A DNA stretch of 64,000 nucleotides from Variovorax paradoxus EPS (GTDB taxonomy: Bacteria; Pseudomonadota; Gammaproteobacteria; Burkholderiales; Burkholderiaceae_C). The number at the start of each line of letters is the position of its first letter. Within the stretch, counting starts at the first letter, position 1. The translations under genes and the position numbers were made by a program. This document shows positions 54,495-64,000 of this stretch, piece after piece. The notes beneath the pieces are model-generated. The model worked only from the letters and a program-made list of their open reading frames with translations, made no database searches and was not told where the DNA came from. Location: positions 5,580,001 to 5,644,000 of the forward strand of contig NC_014931.1 of the NCBI RefSeq assembly GCF_000184745.1, in the 5' to 3' direction.

Positions 54495-57400
54495 ATGTCG
54501 AACGAAGAAGCCGTCTCCAACCCCACGCCGCCCGTGCCACCCGCGGTCAAGGCCAAGCGCTCGCGCGCACGCCGAGCCATGCGCGCGCTGGCATGGACTT
54601 TCGCGGGCCTCTTCCTCGCCGTGCTGCTGCTCGTTGCGGGCGCGTGGTGGTGGCTGGGCTCGAACACCTCGCTCGCGTTCGCGCTGGCGCAAGCGGCGCA
54701 GCGCCTGCCCGCGGGCCAGACGCTCGAGAGCCGCGACGTGACCGGGTCCCTGCGCACCGGCGGGCACATCGGCTGGCTCAAGTACCAGAGCGAGAGCATC
54801 GCCGTCGAGGTGAACGACGCCACCATCGGCTGGCAGTTCGCGCCCCTCTTCCAGCGCAAGGTGCAGCTCGGCGAGGTGCATGCGAAGCAGGTGCTGATCG
54901 AGAAGCGCGGTGCGCCGAGCGAAGAACCGACCCAGCCGCTCGAACAGCTTGTGCTGCCGGTCGATGTGGATGTGCCCTTCCGCATCGATGAGGTGCGCTG
55001 GGCCGGCCCACCCGTGCTGGAAGCGAAGAACCTCACCGGCAGCTACGTCTACAAGAACGCCGAGCACGCGCTCGAAGTGAAGGGCGTCGACATTGCCGAT
55101 GGCCATTACAGCGCGCGCATCAAGCTGCAGGGCCCCGCGCCGATGGCGATCGATGCAGCGCTCGATGGCCGCGTGAAGGCGCCGCTTGCCGAAGACCACA
55201 ACATCGACGTGATCGCGCAAGCCACCGTGAAGGGCACGCTCGCCGGCACGGCTGCGCGCTTGCAGGTCGCCGCCGAACTCAAGCCCGCCGAAGAGAACGC
55301 CGATGCGCCGATGGAAGCCAAGCTGCAGGCGCAGATCGCGCCCTGGCTGCCGCAGCCGGTGATCGACGCCAAGGCCGATCTCAGCAATGTCGATGCATCG
55401 AGTCTCTGGCCCGGCGCACCCGAAACCCAGCTCACCGGCACCGTCTCGGTCGAACCCGATCCGGACGCGGGCGCGTCCGCATGGAAGGCCTCGGCCGACA
55501 TCCGCAACGCCTTGCCCGGCCCGTGGGACCGATCGAAGCTCCCGGTCGAGCAGGTGCAAGGCCGCGTCGGCTTCGACGGCACCAACTGGACCATCCCCGA
55601 AGCCACGGTGCGCGCCGGCGGCGGCCGCATCGATGCCGAGGGCCGCTGGAGCCCCGCACCCGCGCCCTGGCAGATTCGCGCCACCGTGCGCAGCGTGCGG
55701 CCCGGCGCATTGCACAGCGAACTGGCCGGCGCGCCCGTCAGCGGCCAGGTCACCGCGCAGCAGCGCGAAGACACCATCACCTTCGACGCATCGCTCAAGG
55801 CCGAAGGCGGCGCGGGCAGCAAGTCGCTGCCCGGCTTTGCGCTCGACCGCGCGCTGGCGCAGGGCCAGTGGAAAGACCAGGTGCTCGACCTGCGCACGCT
55901 GCGCATCGAAGCCCAGCGCGCGAGCGTCGACGGCAAGCTCCAGGTGCGCGTGGCCGAACAGGCCGCGAGCGGCAAGCTCAACCTCGTGCTGCCCGGCGGC
56001 GGCGCGCAGCTCGAAGGCCGCATCGCGCCGGACGCGGGCGCAGGCGACATCAAGGCGCGCATCGATGATGCCGACACCCTGCAGCGCTGGGTCGAAGGCC
56101 TGCCCGGTCTCTCGGGCGTGTTCGCAGGCACGACGGCCAAGGGCTCGGCGCGGCTCGACGCCAGTTGGCAAGGCGGCTGGCGGACCATCCAGCGCCGCAT
56201 CGAGAACGCGAACGCACCGGCACAACGCGGCATCGCCGAGCCCACGCTCAAGGCCGCGCTCACCGTGCCTCGCCTCGACCTCAACCTGCCGGCCGCACAG
56301 CCGGGCGGTACCGCCACCGCGGTGCAACTGCGCGAACTGCAGGCCGACCTTTCCGGCAGCCTCGCGCAAGCCGCGCTCACGCTCAAAGGCGAAGCCACCA
56401 CCGGCACCCAGAAGATCACGCTCGACACCCGTGCCAGCGGCGGCATTGCCGGCGCCAACCAGTGGCGCGCCGCCCTCGCCAGCCTGCGCCTGCAGGCACA
56501 GGACAGCGCGCGCCCAGGCAACCCGTGGATCGTGGAGCTGAGCCGCGAAGTCACTGCCACCATCCGCGCGGGCGGCAATCCGGCCCGCCTCGACGTCGAA
56601 GCCTCCGCCGCTTCGGCCACGCTGCGCGGCCCAGTGCCCGGCACCGTGCGCATCGACTGGCAGCCGCTGCGCTTCAGCCAGAGCGGCGCGGCGCCCAACA
56701 AGGTGTTCCGCGTGCAGTCGAAGGGCCAGATGCAGGGCCTGCCGATGGCCTGGGCCGGCGCCTTCGGTGCGAGCTCGACGCTCAGCGAACTGGGCATCAG
56801 CGGCGACCTGATGTTCGACGGCGACTGGGACATCGACGCCGGCGACACGCTGCGCGCCAAGGCCCGCATCGCGCGCCAGAGCGGCGACATCCGCGTGCAG
56901 GCTGGCGAGGCCGCGCTGGTTACCCGCATCACGAGCACCGGCACCGGCACGGCGAGCGAGCGCACGATGAATTCCGCCTCGGCGGGCGGCGCCGATTCGC
57001 CCAGCACCCCCGCGGGCCTGCGCCAGGCCGAGTTGCGGCTCGACGCCGAAGGCGATGCCGTGCGCGCCACGCTCGCATGGGACAGCGAACGCGCCGGCAA
57101 GATCAACGCCGACATGAACACGCGCGTCACGCAGCGCGCCGGCGGCTGGCAGTGGGCACCCGATGCGCCGCTGGGCGGCAGCATCAAGGCCACGCTGCCG
57201 AACCTGGGTGTGTGGTCGATGCTCGCGCCGCCGGGCTGGCGCATCGCCGGCACGCTCGACGCCAACGCCACGCTCTCGGGCAACCGCGCCGCGCCGCGCT
57301 GGAACGGCACGCTCGGCGCCGACAAGCTCGCGCTGCGCGCACCGGTCGAAGGGCTGGACCTGCGCGACGGGCGCCTGCGCGCCAGCCTCGCCGGCGACCG

Positions 57401-58580
57401 CATCGAGATCACCGAGTTCACGCTCAAGGGCGGCGCCGGCAGCTCGGCCCGCATTGGCGGCCAGAGCGGCAACCGCAGCACCGCGGCGAGCGAGGCGGGC
57501 ACCGATGGCGGCTCGCTCTCGGCGCGCGGCGACATGAGCTGGGGCGCCGCACCGGGCACCGCCACGCCGAGCATCCGCATGGCGCTGCAAGGCGAACTGC
57601 GCGCGCTGCGCGTGCTGGTGCGCACCGATCGGCAGGTCACGCTCTCGGGCGACCTGCAGGCGCGGCTCGACGCCGGCCAGTTCACCGTGCGCGGCAAGCT
57701 CAAGACCGACCGCGCCGTCATCATCCTGCCCGACGAAACCGCGCCGAGCCTCGGCACCGACGTGGTCGTGCGCTCGGCCGCCAAGGACCGCGAAGCGGCC
57801 GAGGCCGCGCAGCGCGAATCGGCCCGCGCCGATGCGCAGGCCGCCAAGCCGCAGACCGCGAAGCCGCCCGACATCGTCGTGAACTTCGACCTCGGCGACG
57901 ACTTCGCGGTGCAGGGCCGCGGCATCACGACGCGGCTCGAAGGCGACCTGGAAATCCGCAGCACCAAGCTCAATGCGCCGCCGCGCATCACCGGCGAGGT
58001 GAAGACCGTGAAGGGCCAGTACCGCGCCTACGGCCAGCAGCTCGATGTGGAAACCGGCGTGGCGCGCTTCAACGGGCCTTTCGACAATCCGCAACTGGAC
58101 ATCCTCGCGATCCGCCCGAACATCTCGCAGCGCGCGGGCGTGCAGATCTCGGGCAGCGCGCAATCGCCGCGCGTGAAGCTCTATTCGGAGCCCGCGCTCT
58201 CCGATGCGGAAACGCTCTCGTGGGTGATCCTCGGGCGCGCTTCGGCCACCAGCGGCGGCGAGTCGGCGCTGCTGCAGCAGGCCGCGCTCGCGGTGCTGGG
58301 CAAGATCGGCAAGTCCGGCAGCGGCGGCAGCCTCGCGAGCCGCTTCGGCCTGGACGAACTCGGCTTCAAGGGCCCGGGCAGCGGCGGCGATCTGCGCGAG
58401 TCGGCGGTCACGCTGGGCAAGCGGCTGTCGAAGGATTTCTACGTGACCTACGAACGCAGCGTCGGCGGCACCTTCGGCACGCTCTTCATCTTCTACGACC
58501 TGACGACACGCCTCACGCTGCGCGGACAGGCGGGCCAGACCAGCGGCCTCGACCTGATCTACACCCTGAAGTACGACTGA
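54495..58580 (+). CDS. tamB: TamB-like translocation and assembly protein
   Basis: The 1361-residue protein has an N-terminal transmembrane helix (LAWTFAGLFLAVLLLVAGAWW). About 1200 residues of beta-rich AsmA/TamB repeats follow, and then a C-terminal DUF490 domain (LSWVILGRASATSGGESALL; FYVTYERSVGGTFGTLFIFYDL). It forms a periplasmic groove linking the inner membrane to TamA. It lies 14 bp after tamA, and its stop is the first base pair region of a 188-bp palindrome. Confidence 0.94.
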   Translation: MSNEEAVSNPTPPVPPAVKAKRSRARRAMRALAWTFAGLFLAVLLLVAGAWWWLGSNTSLAFALAQAAQRLPAGQTLESRDVTGSLRTGGHIGWLKYQSESIAVEVNDATIGWQFAPLFQRKVQLGEVHAKQVLIEKRGAPSEEPTQPLEQLVLPVDVDVPFRIDEVRWAGPPVLEAKNLTGSYVYKNAEHALEVKGVDIADGHYSARIKLQGPAPMAIDAALDGRVKAPLAEDHNIDVIAQATVKGTLAGTAARLQVAAELKPAEENADAPMEAKLQAQIAPWLPQPVIDAKADLSNVDASSLWPGAPETQLTGTVSVEPDPDAGASAWKASADIRNALPGPWDRSKLPVEQVQGRVGFDGTNWTIPEATVRAGGGRIDAEGRWSPAPAPWQIRATVRSVRPGALHSELAGAPVSGQVTAQQREDTITFDASLKAEGGAGSKSLPGFALDRALAQGQWKDQVLDLRTLRIEAQRASVDGKLQVRVAEQAASGKLNLVLPGGGAQLEGRIAPDAGAGDIKARIDDADTLQRWVEGLPGLSGVFAGTTAKGSARLDASWQGGWRTIQRRIENANAPAQRGIAEPTLKAALTVPRLDLNLPAAQPGGTATAVQLRELQADLSGSLAQAALTLKGEATTGTQKITLDTRASGGIAGANQWRAALASLRLQAQDSARPGNPWIVELSREVTATIRAGGNPARLDVEASAASATLRGPVPGTVRIDWQPLRFSQSGAAPNKVFRVQSKGQMQGLPMAWAGAFGASSTLSELGISGDLMFDGDWDIDAGDTLRAKARIARQSGDIRVQAGEAALVTRITSTGTGTASERTMNSASAGGADSPSTPAGLRQAELRLDAEGDAVRATLAWDSERAGKINADMNTRVTQRAGGWQWAPDAPLGGSIKATLPNLGVWSMLAPPGWRIAGTLDANATLSGNRAAPRWNGTLGADKLALRAPVEGLDLRDGRLRASLAGDRIEITEFTLKGGAGSSARIGGQSGNRSTAASEAGTDGGSLSARGDMSWGAAPGTATPSIRMALQGELRALRVLVRTDRQVTLSGDLQARLDAGQFTVRGKLKTDRAVIILPDETAPSLGTDVVVRSAAKDREAAEAAQRESARADAQAAKPQTAKPPDIVVNFDLGDDFAVQGRGITTRLEGDLEIRSTKLNAPPRITGEVKTVKGQYRAYGQQLDVETGVARFNGPFDNPQLDILAIRPNISQRAGVQISGSAQSPRVKLYSEPALSDAETLSWVILGRASATSGGESALLQQAALAVLGKIGKSGSGGSLASRFGLDELGFKGPGSGGDLRESAVTLGKRLSKDFYVTYERSVGGTFGTLFIFYDLTTRLTLRGQAGQTSGLDLIYTLKYD

Positions 58581-58766
58581 TCGAAATCCTGGTACGTCGC
58601 CCCGGAGATTTCGAAACATGACGAAAGCGATGGATTCGCGCCGAGGGCAAGGCGCAAACCGCAGCGATACCCGTAGGTATCGCGAGGATTTGCAACGCCG
58701 CCATCGGGGCGAAGACGCGCTTTCGTGTTTCGAAATCTCTGGGGCGATGTACTAGGGACTTCGATC
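58579..58766. repeat. 188-bp near-full-length palindrome at the tamB stop
   Basis: The two halves are imperfect inverted copies over the whole length. The outer arms contain ATTTCGAAACA (left) and TGTTTCGAAAT (right), and the middle ends in CGATACC-CGTA-GGTATCG. Together they can fold into one long hairpin. The palindrome includes the last two bases of the tamB stop codon. I recall similar arms as repeated genomic elements in Variovorax, but cannot test that here. Confidence 0.8.
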
Positions 58767-58823
58767 TTGACCGGGCCGAACCCGGAGTTAACAATTCGTT
58801 GACGCCTTCACCGAGGAGCGACG

Positions 58824-59126
58824 ATGAAAAAAGATGGAGACAAGGGCGACCACAGCCCGGTGCACGACCGTCGGATGTACGACGCGCCGACGTCCTCGCG
58901 GATCGCGCTCGTGCGCAGCGCGCTGCATGTGGTGATCGCGGTCGTCGCGCTTCTGGCGATCGCCACGTCGATCCCGCACTGGGGCGGCGAGAACTTCCCC
59001 GTGCTGAGCCTGGTGATCTACGTCGCGGGAATGGTGTTCATCGCGATGCCGCTGTGCCTTTGCTATGAGGCGCTGCTGAAGTCATACACGGAGCAGCAGC
59101 AGATGAGGCGCACCAGCCTCACCTGA
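58824..59126 (+). CDS. Hypothetical small membrane protein, 100 aa
   Basis: The 100-residue protein has a polar N-terminus of about 30 residues (MKKDGDKGDHSPVHDRRMY). Two hydrophobic helices follow (ALHVVIAVVALLAIATSIP and VLSLVIYVAGMVFIAMPLCL), and a short polar tail. GAGGAG precedes the ATG. The family is not recognised. Confidence 0.65.
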   Translation: MKKDGDKGDHSPVHDRRMYDAPTSSRIALVRSALHVVIAVVALLAIATSIPHWGGENFPVLSLVIYVAGMVFIAMPLCLCYEALLKSYTEQQQMRRTSLT

Positions 59127-59138
59127 TCCGGGACCTAC

Positions 59139-59447
59139 CTACCCCGCGTCGCCGCCCCCCGGCGGAAACTGCTCTTTCCTTTCAGCCAGCTCGACCGCCC
59201 CGCCCGGCAGCAGGTTCGCGCGATGGCTGCGCACGGCCGACGCAACGATCGGCATCAGGTGCGTCGCGCCGCCCGCTTCGAGCGCGCGGATCAACTGCAT
59301 GCGCATGCTCGGCGCCCAGAACGATTTCAGGTGCGCCGCGATCGCGTCCGTGGCCATCGTCGCGTTGTCGGGCGACTGGGCCTGGAAGAAGCTGCCGATC
59401 TGGTTGGCCATCTTGACCAGTTGCGCCGTCGGATCGTGGTCGTGCAT
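59139..59447 (-). CDS. fdsD: NAD-dependent formate dehydrogenase delta subunit
   Basis: The 102-residue protein matches the small FdsD subunit: VKMANQIGSFFQAQSPDNAT, then AIAAHLKSFWAPSMRMQLI. It stabilises the soluble fds formate dehydrogenase. It is the last gene of the minus-strand fdsB-fdsA-fdhD-fdsD run, 43 bp after fdhD. Confidence 0.92.
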   Translation of the reverse strand: MHDHDPTAQLVKMANQIGSFFQAQSPDNATMATDAIAAHLKSFWAPSMRMQLIRALEAGGATHLMPIVASAVRSHRANLLPGGAVELAERKEQFPPGGGDAG

Positions 59448-59490
59448 GCACTGCCTTTGAAGAGATGAAGTAGCTTGCCGGCAGCTCGCG

Positions 59491-60381
59491 TCAGTGCGCG
59501 CGGCGCCCGGTCGATGTGGATGAGAGTTCCCGCCCAGCCGTCGTCACGCGCTCCGGATGGCTGTAGACGGCCAGGTCGTCCTTGCGCGCGAAGCCCACCA
59601 GCGTGAGCCGCGCGCGTTCCGCCGTGGTCACGGCGAACGAAGTCGGCGCCGACACCGCAGCGAGCAGCGGCACGCCCGCCATCGCGGTCTTCTGCACCAT
59701 CTCGAAACTCGCGCGGCTGGTGACGGCGATGAAGCCGGTGGACGCGTCGATGTCATTGCTCGCGAGCGCACCGATGAGCTTGTCGAGCGCGTTGTGGCGG
59801 CCCACGTCTTCGCGCAGCCACATCACCTCGCCTTCGGCGGAGCACCACGCCGCCGCATGCACCGCGCCGGTGGCCTGCTGCAGCGTCTGCAGCGACTGGA
59901 ACTGCGACATCGCGCGCGCAATCGCCTGGCGTTCCAGCGCCACAGCCGCATCGCCGAGCACCGGCAGTTCACGCGATACATGCGCCAGGCTCTCGGTGCC
60001 GCACAGGCCGCAGCCGGTGCGGCCCGCGATCGTGCGGCGCCGCTGCTTCAGGCGGTTGAACGCGGCGCTCGACACCTGCAGACGCACCGTGATGCCGAGG
60101 TCCGAGGGCGCGATGTCCACCGAATAGAGCTCGTGCGCCGCATCGAGGATGCCTTCACCGAGCGAGAAGCCGAGCGCAAAGTCTTCCAGGTCCAGCGGCG
60201 TCGCGAGCATCACCGCGTGCGAGATGCCGTTGAACTCCAGCGCCACGGGCACTTCCTCGGCCACCCAGTCCTGCACCGCATAGGCCTCGCCGCCGCGCAC
60301 GCCGTGCACGGGCAAGAGCAGCGCGCCTTCGCAGAAGGTGTCGGCGCCTTCGGCGGCCGGCAGGGTGGCGATGTTGTTCAC
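59491..60381 (-). CDS. fdhD: Formate dehydrogenase accessory sulfurtransferase
   Basis: This 296-residue FdhD/FdsC protein transfers sulfur to the molybdenum cofactor of formate dehydrogenase. The CxxC motif is in RTGCGLCGTES. FAVTTAERARLTLVGFARKD is part of the conserved C-terminal region. It lies 15 bp after fdsA. Confidence 0.93.
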   Translation of the reverse strand: MNNIATLPAAEGADTFCEGALLLPVHGVRGGEAYAVQDWVAEEVPVALEFNGISHAVMLATPLDLEDFALGFSLGEGILDAAHELYSVDIAPSDLGITVRLQVSSAAFNRLKQRRRTIAGRTGCGLCGTESLAHVSRELPVLGDAAVALERQAIARAMSQFQSLQTLQQATGAVHAAAWCSAEGEVMWLREDVGRHNALDKLIGALASNDIDASTGFIAVTSRASFEMVQKTAMAGVPLLAAVSAPTSFAVTTAERARLTLVGFARKDDLAVYSHPERVTTAGRELSSTSTGRRAH

Positions 60382-60396
60382 GGCGCGCTTGCTTCC

Positions 60397-63273
60397 CTAC
60401 TTCGCGGGGATCGTCTCGTTGCTGCGGTCCGTCGCCGAAGCAGCAGTCGCCAGGTCGAGCTGCGTCTTGTTGAAGCGGCTGTACTCCTGCTGCCAGGTCG
60501 AGGGCTGCATCACCGGCATCACCTGCACGGCCGTCACCTTGTACTCGGGGCAATTGGTGGCCCAGTCGGAGTTGTCGGTGGTGATCACGTTGGCGCCCGA
60601 CTCGGGGAAGTGGAAGGTCGTGTAGACCACGCCCGGCTGCATGCGCTCGGACACCGTGGCGCGCAGCACCGTCTCGCCCGCGCGGCTCTGGATGCCGACC
60701 CAGTCGTCGTCCTTCACGCCGCGCTCCTCCGCATCGTGCGGATGGATCTCCAGCCGGTCTTCGCCGTGCCACAGGTTGTTGTCGGTGCGGCGCGTCTGCG
60801 CGCCCACGTTGTACTGCGACAGGATGCGCCCGGTGGTCAGCAGCAGCGGGAACTTGCGCGTGACCTTCTCGTCCGTCGCCACGTACTGCGTGACGATGAA
60901 GCGCCCCTTGCCGCGCACGAAGGCATCGATGTGCATCGTTGGCGTGCCGTCGGGCGCGTCGTCGTTGCAGGGCCACTGGATGCTGCCGAGTTCGTCCAGG
61001 CGCTTGTAGCTCACGCCGTGGAAGGTCGGCGTCAGCGCGGCGATCTCGGCCATGATGTCTTCGGGGCTCTTGTAGTTCATCGGGTAGCCCAGCGCCTCTG
61101 CGAGCTTCACCGTGATTTCCCAGTCGGCGAGGCCCGCCTTCGGCGGCATCACCTTGCGAACGCGCGAGATGCGGCGCTCGGCATTGGTGAAGGTGCCGTC
61201 CTTCTCGAGGAACGACGAACCCGGCAGGAACACATGCGCGTACTTGGCGGTTTCGTTGAGGAACATGTCCTGCACCACCACGCACTCCATCGCCATCATG
61301 GCCGCGGCCACGTGCTGCGTGTTGGGGTCCGACTGCACGATGTCCTCGCCTTCGCAGTACAGGCCCTTGAAGCCGCCGCCGATGGCGGAGTCGAACATGT
61401 TGGGAATGCGCAGGCCCGGCTCCGGGTCGATGGTCACGCCCCAGGCCGCTTCGAACGAGGCACGCGTGGTGCTGTCCGATACATGGCGGTAGCCCGGCAG
61501 CTCGTGCGGGAACGAGCCCATGTCGCACGCGCCCTGCACGTTGTTCTGGCCTCGCAGCGGGTTCACGCCCACGCCTTCACGGCCGACGTTGCCGGTGGCC
61601 ATCGCGAGGTTGGCAATGCCCATCACGGTGGTGGAGCCCTGGCTGTGCTCGGTCACGCCGAGGCCGTAGAAGATTGCGCCGTTGGCGGCGCTCGCGAACA
61701 AGCGGGCCGCGGCGCGCATCTCGGCAGCCGGCACGCCGGTGGCCTTCTCGGTGGCCTCGGGCGATTGCTCGGGCTGCGCGACGAAATCCCTCCACGCAGC
61801 GAACGAGGCGGTGTCGCAGCGCTCGGCGATGAAGGCATCGGCCGTGAGCCCCTCGGTCACGATCACGTGCGCGAGCGCGGTGACCACGGCCACGTTGGTG
61901 CCGGGCTTCAACTGCAGGTGGTGCGAGGCCTTCACGTGCGGCGACTTCACGATGTCGATGCGGCGCGGATCGACCACGATCAGCTTGGCGCCTTCGCGCA
62001 AGCGCTTCTTCATGCGCGAGGCGAACACCGGGTGGCCATCGGTCGGATTGGCGCCGATCACCATGATCACGTCGGCCTTCTCCACCGACTTGAAGGTCTG
62101 CGTGCCGGCCGATTCACCGAGCGTCTGCTTCAGACCATAGCCCGTGGGCGAGTGGCACACGCGGGCGCAGGTGTCGACGTTGTTGTTGCCGAAGGCCGCA
62201 CGCACCAGCTTCTGCACGAGGTAGGTTTCTTCATTCGTGCAGCGCGACGACGTGATGCCGCCGATCGAATCCTTGCCGTACTTGGCCTGCAGGCGCTTGA
62301 ATTCGCCGGCAGCGTAGTTGAGCGCGGTGTCCCAGCTCACCTCTTGCCACGGGTCGCTGATGTTCTTGCGGATCATCGGCTTGAGCATGCGGTCCTGGTG
62401 GGTCGCATAGCCCCAGGCGAAGCGGCCCTTCACGCAGGAGTGGCCTTCGTTGGCCTTGCCGTCTTTCCACGGCGTCATGCGCACGACCTCGTTGCCCTTC
62501 ATCTCGGCCTTGAAGGCGCAACCCACGCCGCAGTAGGCGCAGGTGGTGATGATGCTGTGCTCGGGCTGGCCGAGCCAGATGACCGACTTCTCTTGCAAGG
62601 TGGCTGTCGGGCAGGCTTCGACGCAGGCGCCGCAGCTCACGCACTCCGATTCCATGAAGGCTTCGTCCTGGCCCGGCGACACGCGCGACTCGAAGCCGCG
62701 GCCGCTGATGGTCAGCGCGAAGGTGCCCTGCGTTTCCTCGCAGGCGCGCACGCACCGGTTGCACACGATGCACTTCGAAGGGTCGTAGGTGAAGTACGGG
62801 TTCGACTCGTCCTTCTGGTCCTTCAGGTGGTTCGCGCCGTCGAAGCCGTAGCGCACGTTGCGCAGGCCCGTGACGCCCGCCATGTCCTGCAGCTCGCAGT
62901 TGCCGTTGGCCGAGCAGGTAAGGCAGTCGAGCGGATGGTCGGAGATATAGAGCTCCATCACGCCCTTGCGCAGGTCCTGCAGCTTGGGCGTTTGCGTGCG
63001 CACCTTCATGCCGGCTTCGGCCGGTGTGGTGCACGAGGCCGGAAAGCCCTTGCGGCCCTCGATCTCGACCAGGCACAGGCGGCACGAGCCGAAGGGCTCC
63101 AGGCTGTCGGTGGCGCAGAGCTTGGGCACGTTGATGCCGGCATCCACCGCCGCGCGCATCAGCGAGGTGCCCGCGGGCACGGTGACTTCGTTGCCGTCGA
63201 TCTCCAGCGTCACTTCGCGCGTCGATTCGCGCTTGGGGGTGCCGTAGTCGATTTCTTTCAGATGGTCGAGCAT
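60397..63273 (-). CDS. fdsA: NAD-dependent formate dehydrogenase alpha subunit
   Basis: This 958-residue molybdenum subunit oxidises formate to CO2. An N-terminal 2Fe-2S domain (FGSCRLCLVEI) is followed by a His/Cys cluster (HPLDCLTCSANGNC). Two ferredoxin-type clusters are present (CIVCNRCVRACEE and CVSCGACVEACPT), then the molybdopterin part with CAYCGVGC. A Cys in DTCARVCHSPTGYG is the Mo ligand. ATG 63273 precedes MLDHLKEIDYGTPK. It lies 47 bp after fdsB. Confidence 0.96.
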   Translation of the reverse strand: MLDHLKEIDYGTPKRESTREVTLEIDGNEVTVPAGTSLMRAAVDAGINVPKLCATDSLEPFGSCRLCLVEIEGRKGFPASCTTPAEAGMKVRTQTPKLQDLRKGVMELYISDHPLDCLTCSANGNCELQDMAGVTGLRNVRYGFDGANHLKDQKDESNPYFTYDPSKCIVCNRCVRACEETQGTFALTISGRGFESRVSPGQDEAFMESECVSCGACVEACPTATLQEKSVIWLGQPEHSIITTCAYCGVGCAFKAEMKGNEVVRMTPWKDGKANEGHSCVKGRFAWGYATHQDRMLKPMIRKNISDPWQEVSWDTALNYAAGEFKRLQAKYGKDSIGGITSSRCTNEETYLVQKLVRAAFGNNNVDTCARVCHSPTGYGLKQTLGESAGTQTFKSVEKADVIMVIGANPTDGHPVFASRMKKRLREGAKLIVVDPRRIDIVKSPHVKASHHLQLKPGTNVAVVTALAHVIVTEGLTADAFIAERCDTASFAAWRDFVAQPEQSPEATEKATGVPAAEMRAAARLFASAANGAIFYGLGVTEHSQGSTTVMGIANLAMATGNVGREGVGVNPLRGQNNVQGACDMGSFPHELPGYRHVSDSTTRASFEAAWGVTIDPEPGLRIPNMFDSAIGGGFKGLYCEGEDIVQSDPNTQHVAAAMMAMECVVVQDMFLNETAKYAHVFLPGSSFLEKDGTFTNAERRISRVRKVMPPKAGLADWEITVKLAEALGYPMNYKSPEDIMAEIAALTPTFHGVSYKRLDELGSIQWPCNDDAPDGTPTMHIDAFVRGKGRFIVTQYVATDEKVTRKFPLLLTTGRILSQYNVGAQTRRTDNNLWHGEDRLEIHPHDAEERGVKDDDWVGIQSRAGETVLRATVSERMQPGVVYTTFHFPESGANVITTDNSDWATNCPEYKVTAVQVMPVMQPSTWQQEYSRFNKTQLDLATAASATDRSNETIPAK

Positions 63274-63320
63274 GTGTTCTTGTCTCCTGCTGCTTGTGCG
63301 GTGCGGTGCGAGCGACGCGC

Positions 63321-64000
63321 TCAAGCAGCCTTGCGATCGGGAACCACCAGACCGAAGTCCTGTGGGAAATGGTCGAGTGCGGACAGCACCGGGAACGGCG
63401 TCATGCCGCCCATGGCGCACAGCGAACCGTGGACCATGGTGTTGCACAGGTCGCGCAGCAGGATGACGTGCTCCACGCGCTTGTTGTCCGCGCGGATCTT
63501 GTCGATCACCTCGACGCCGCGCGTCGATCCGATGCGGCACGGCGTGCACTTGCCGCACGATTCGATGGCGCAGAACTCCATCGCATAGCGCGCGAGCTTC
63601 GAGAGGTCCGCCGTGTCGTCGTGCACCACGATGCCGCCGTGGCCCACGGTGCCGCCCACGGCCGCGTAGGCCTCGTAGTCGAGCGGCAGGTCCCATTGCG
63701 ATTCGGGAAGGTACGCACCGAGTGGCCCGCCGACCTGCACCGCCTTGATCGGCCGGCCCGAGGCGGAGCCGCCGCCATAGTCGTACAGCAGCTCCCGCAG
63801 CGTGACGCCGAAGGCCTTCTCCACCAGCCCGCCGTGCTTGATGTTGCCGGCCAGCTGCATCGGCAGCGTGCCGCGCGAACGGCCCACGCCGAAGTCGCGG
63901 TAGTGCTCGGCACCGCGCGCAAGGATCAGCGGCACGCTCGCGAGCGTGATCACGTTGTTGATGAGCGTCGGCTGCCCGAAGAGGCCGGTGATGGCCGGCA
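63321..64000 (-). CDS. fdsB: NAD-dependent formate dehydrogenase beta subunit (5' end missing)
   Basis: This C-terminal part of the flavin- and NAD-binding subunit resembles NuoF. GLFGQPTLINNVITLASVP begins at the right edge. The 4Fe-4S cluster motif is CAIESCGKCTPCRIGSTRG, with the last Cys in LRDLCNTM. FMN, NAD and any thioredoxin-like N-terminal part lie beyond the window. fdsG should come next upstream. Confidence 0.95.
   Translation of the reverse strand, partial: PAITGLFGQPTLINNVITLASVPLILARGAEHYRDFGVGRSRGTLPMQLAGNIKHGGLVEKAFGVTLRELLYDYGGGSASGRPIKAVQVGGPLGAYLPESQWDLPLDYEAYAAVGGTVGHGGIVVHDDTADLSKLARYAMEFCAIESCGKCTPCRIGSTRGVEVIDKIRADNKRVEHVILLRDLCNTMVHGSLCAMGGMTPFPVLSALDHFPQDFGLVVPDRKAA

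Noticed and set aside
59557..63588. 1343-codon plus-strand frame over fdhD and fdsA
   Set aside because: It overlaps two well-supported enzymes completely and shows no domain; it is a shadow frame.

Overview
The window is GC-rich DNA, most likely from a member of the Comamonadaceae (Betaproteobacteria), and Variovorax or a close relative is the best guess. Three things point there: several Bug-type tripartite-tricarboxylate receptor genes, beta-ketoadipate (pca) genes split over two loci, and an NAD-dependent fds formate dehydrogenase operon. An extragenic palindrome built on CTTCGACAAGCTCAGGACG, a type familiar from Burkholderiales, fits as well. This is an inference from gene content; no rRNA or tRNA gene was seen.

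Region 1 (1-7190) is an insertion-sequence and ORFan island. An IS2-like IS3-family element running off the left edge truncates a methyltransferase gene. A second IS3-family element (2654-3974), with good terminal inverted repeats, splits a secreted DUF1444-like gene in frame. Four small unrecognised genes follow on the minus strand.

Region 2 (7191-13927) is a catabolic block: pcaI-pcaJ-pcaF plus two Bug receptor genes on the minus strand, and a divergent IclR-type regulator. The shared promoter contains a three-half-site operator. A third Bug gene follows. Region 3 (14104-17590) holds a small membrane protein, a TPR/NTF2-like protein and an L,D-transpeptidase.

Region 4 (17600-31842) is a complete tad/flp pilus locus: flp, prepilin peptidase, cpaB, cpaC, tadZ, tadA, tadB, tadC, tadD, a DUF3613 gene, tadE, tadF and tadG. 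A sigma-54-dependent activator gene closes it. Region 5 (32198-45430, minus strand) is a type I secretion locus. In transcription order it holds a 1433-residue repeat protein with a long Asp-Ala tract and Asp/Gly/Leu tandem repeats, an OmpA-like lipoprotein, a 1028-residue alpha-toroid/Mur-ligase-like fusion, a 100-residue single-span membrane protein, an ABC exporter, an HlyD adaptor and a TolC-type channel. A good sigma-54 promoter lies in front of the repeat protein, and GTAAC half-sites occur upstream of flp, the repeat protein and the ABC gene. I infer one surface-structure regulon under the neighbouring activator. The Mur-like fusion with this secretion system is the strongest candidate for something undescribed.

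Region 6 (45741-64000) contains a DUF1841 gene, pcaQ with divergent pcaHG, a dihaem cytochrome c, a MoxR ATPase/VWA cluster, tamA-tamB, a 188-bp palindrome at the tamB stop, and the fdsB-fdsA-fdhD-fdsD operon, which continues past the right edge.
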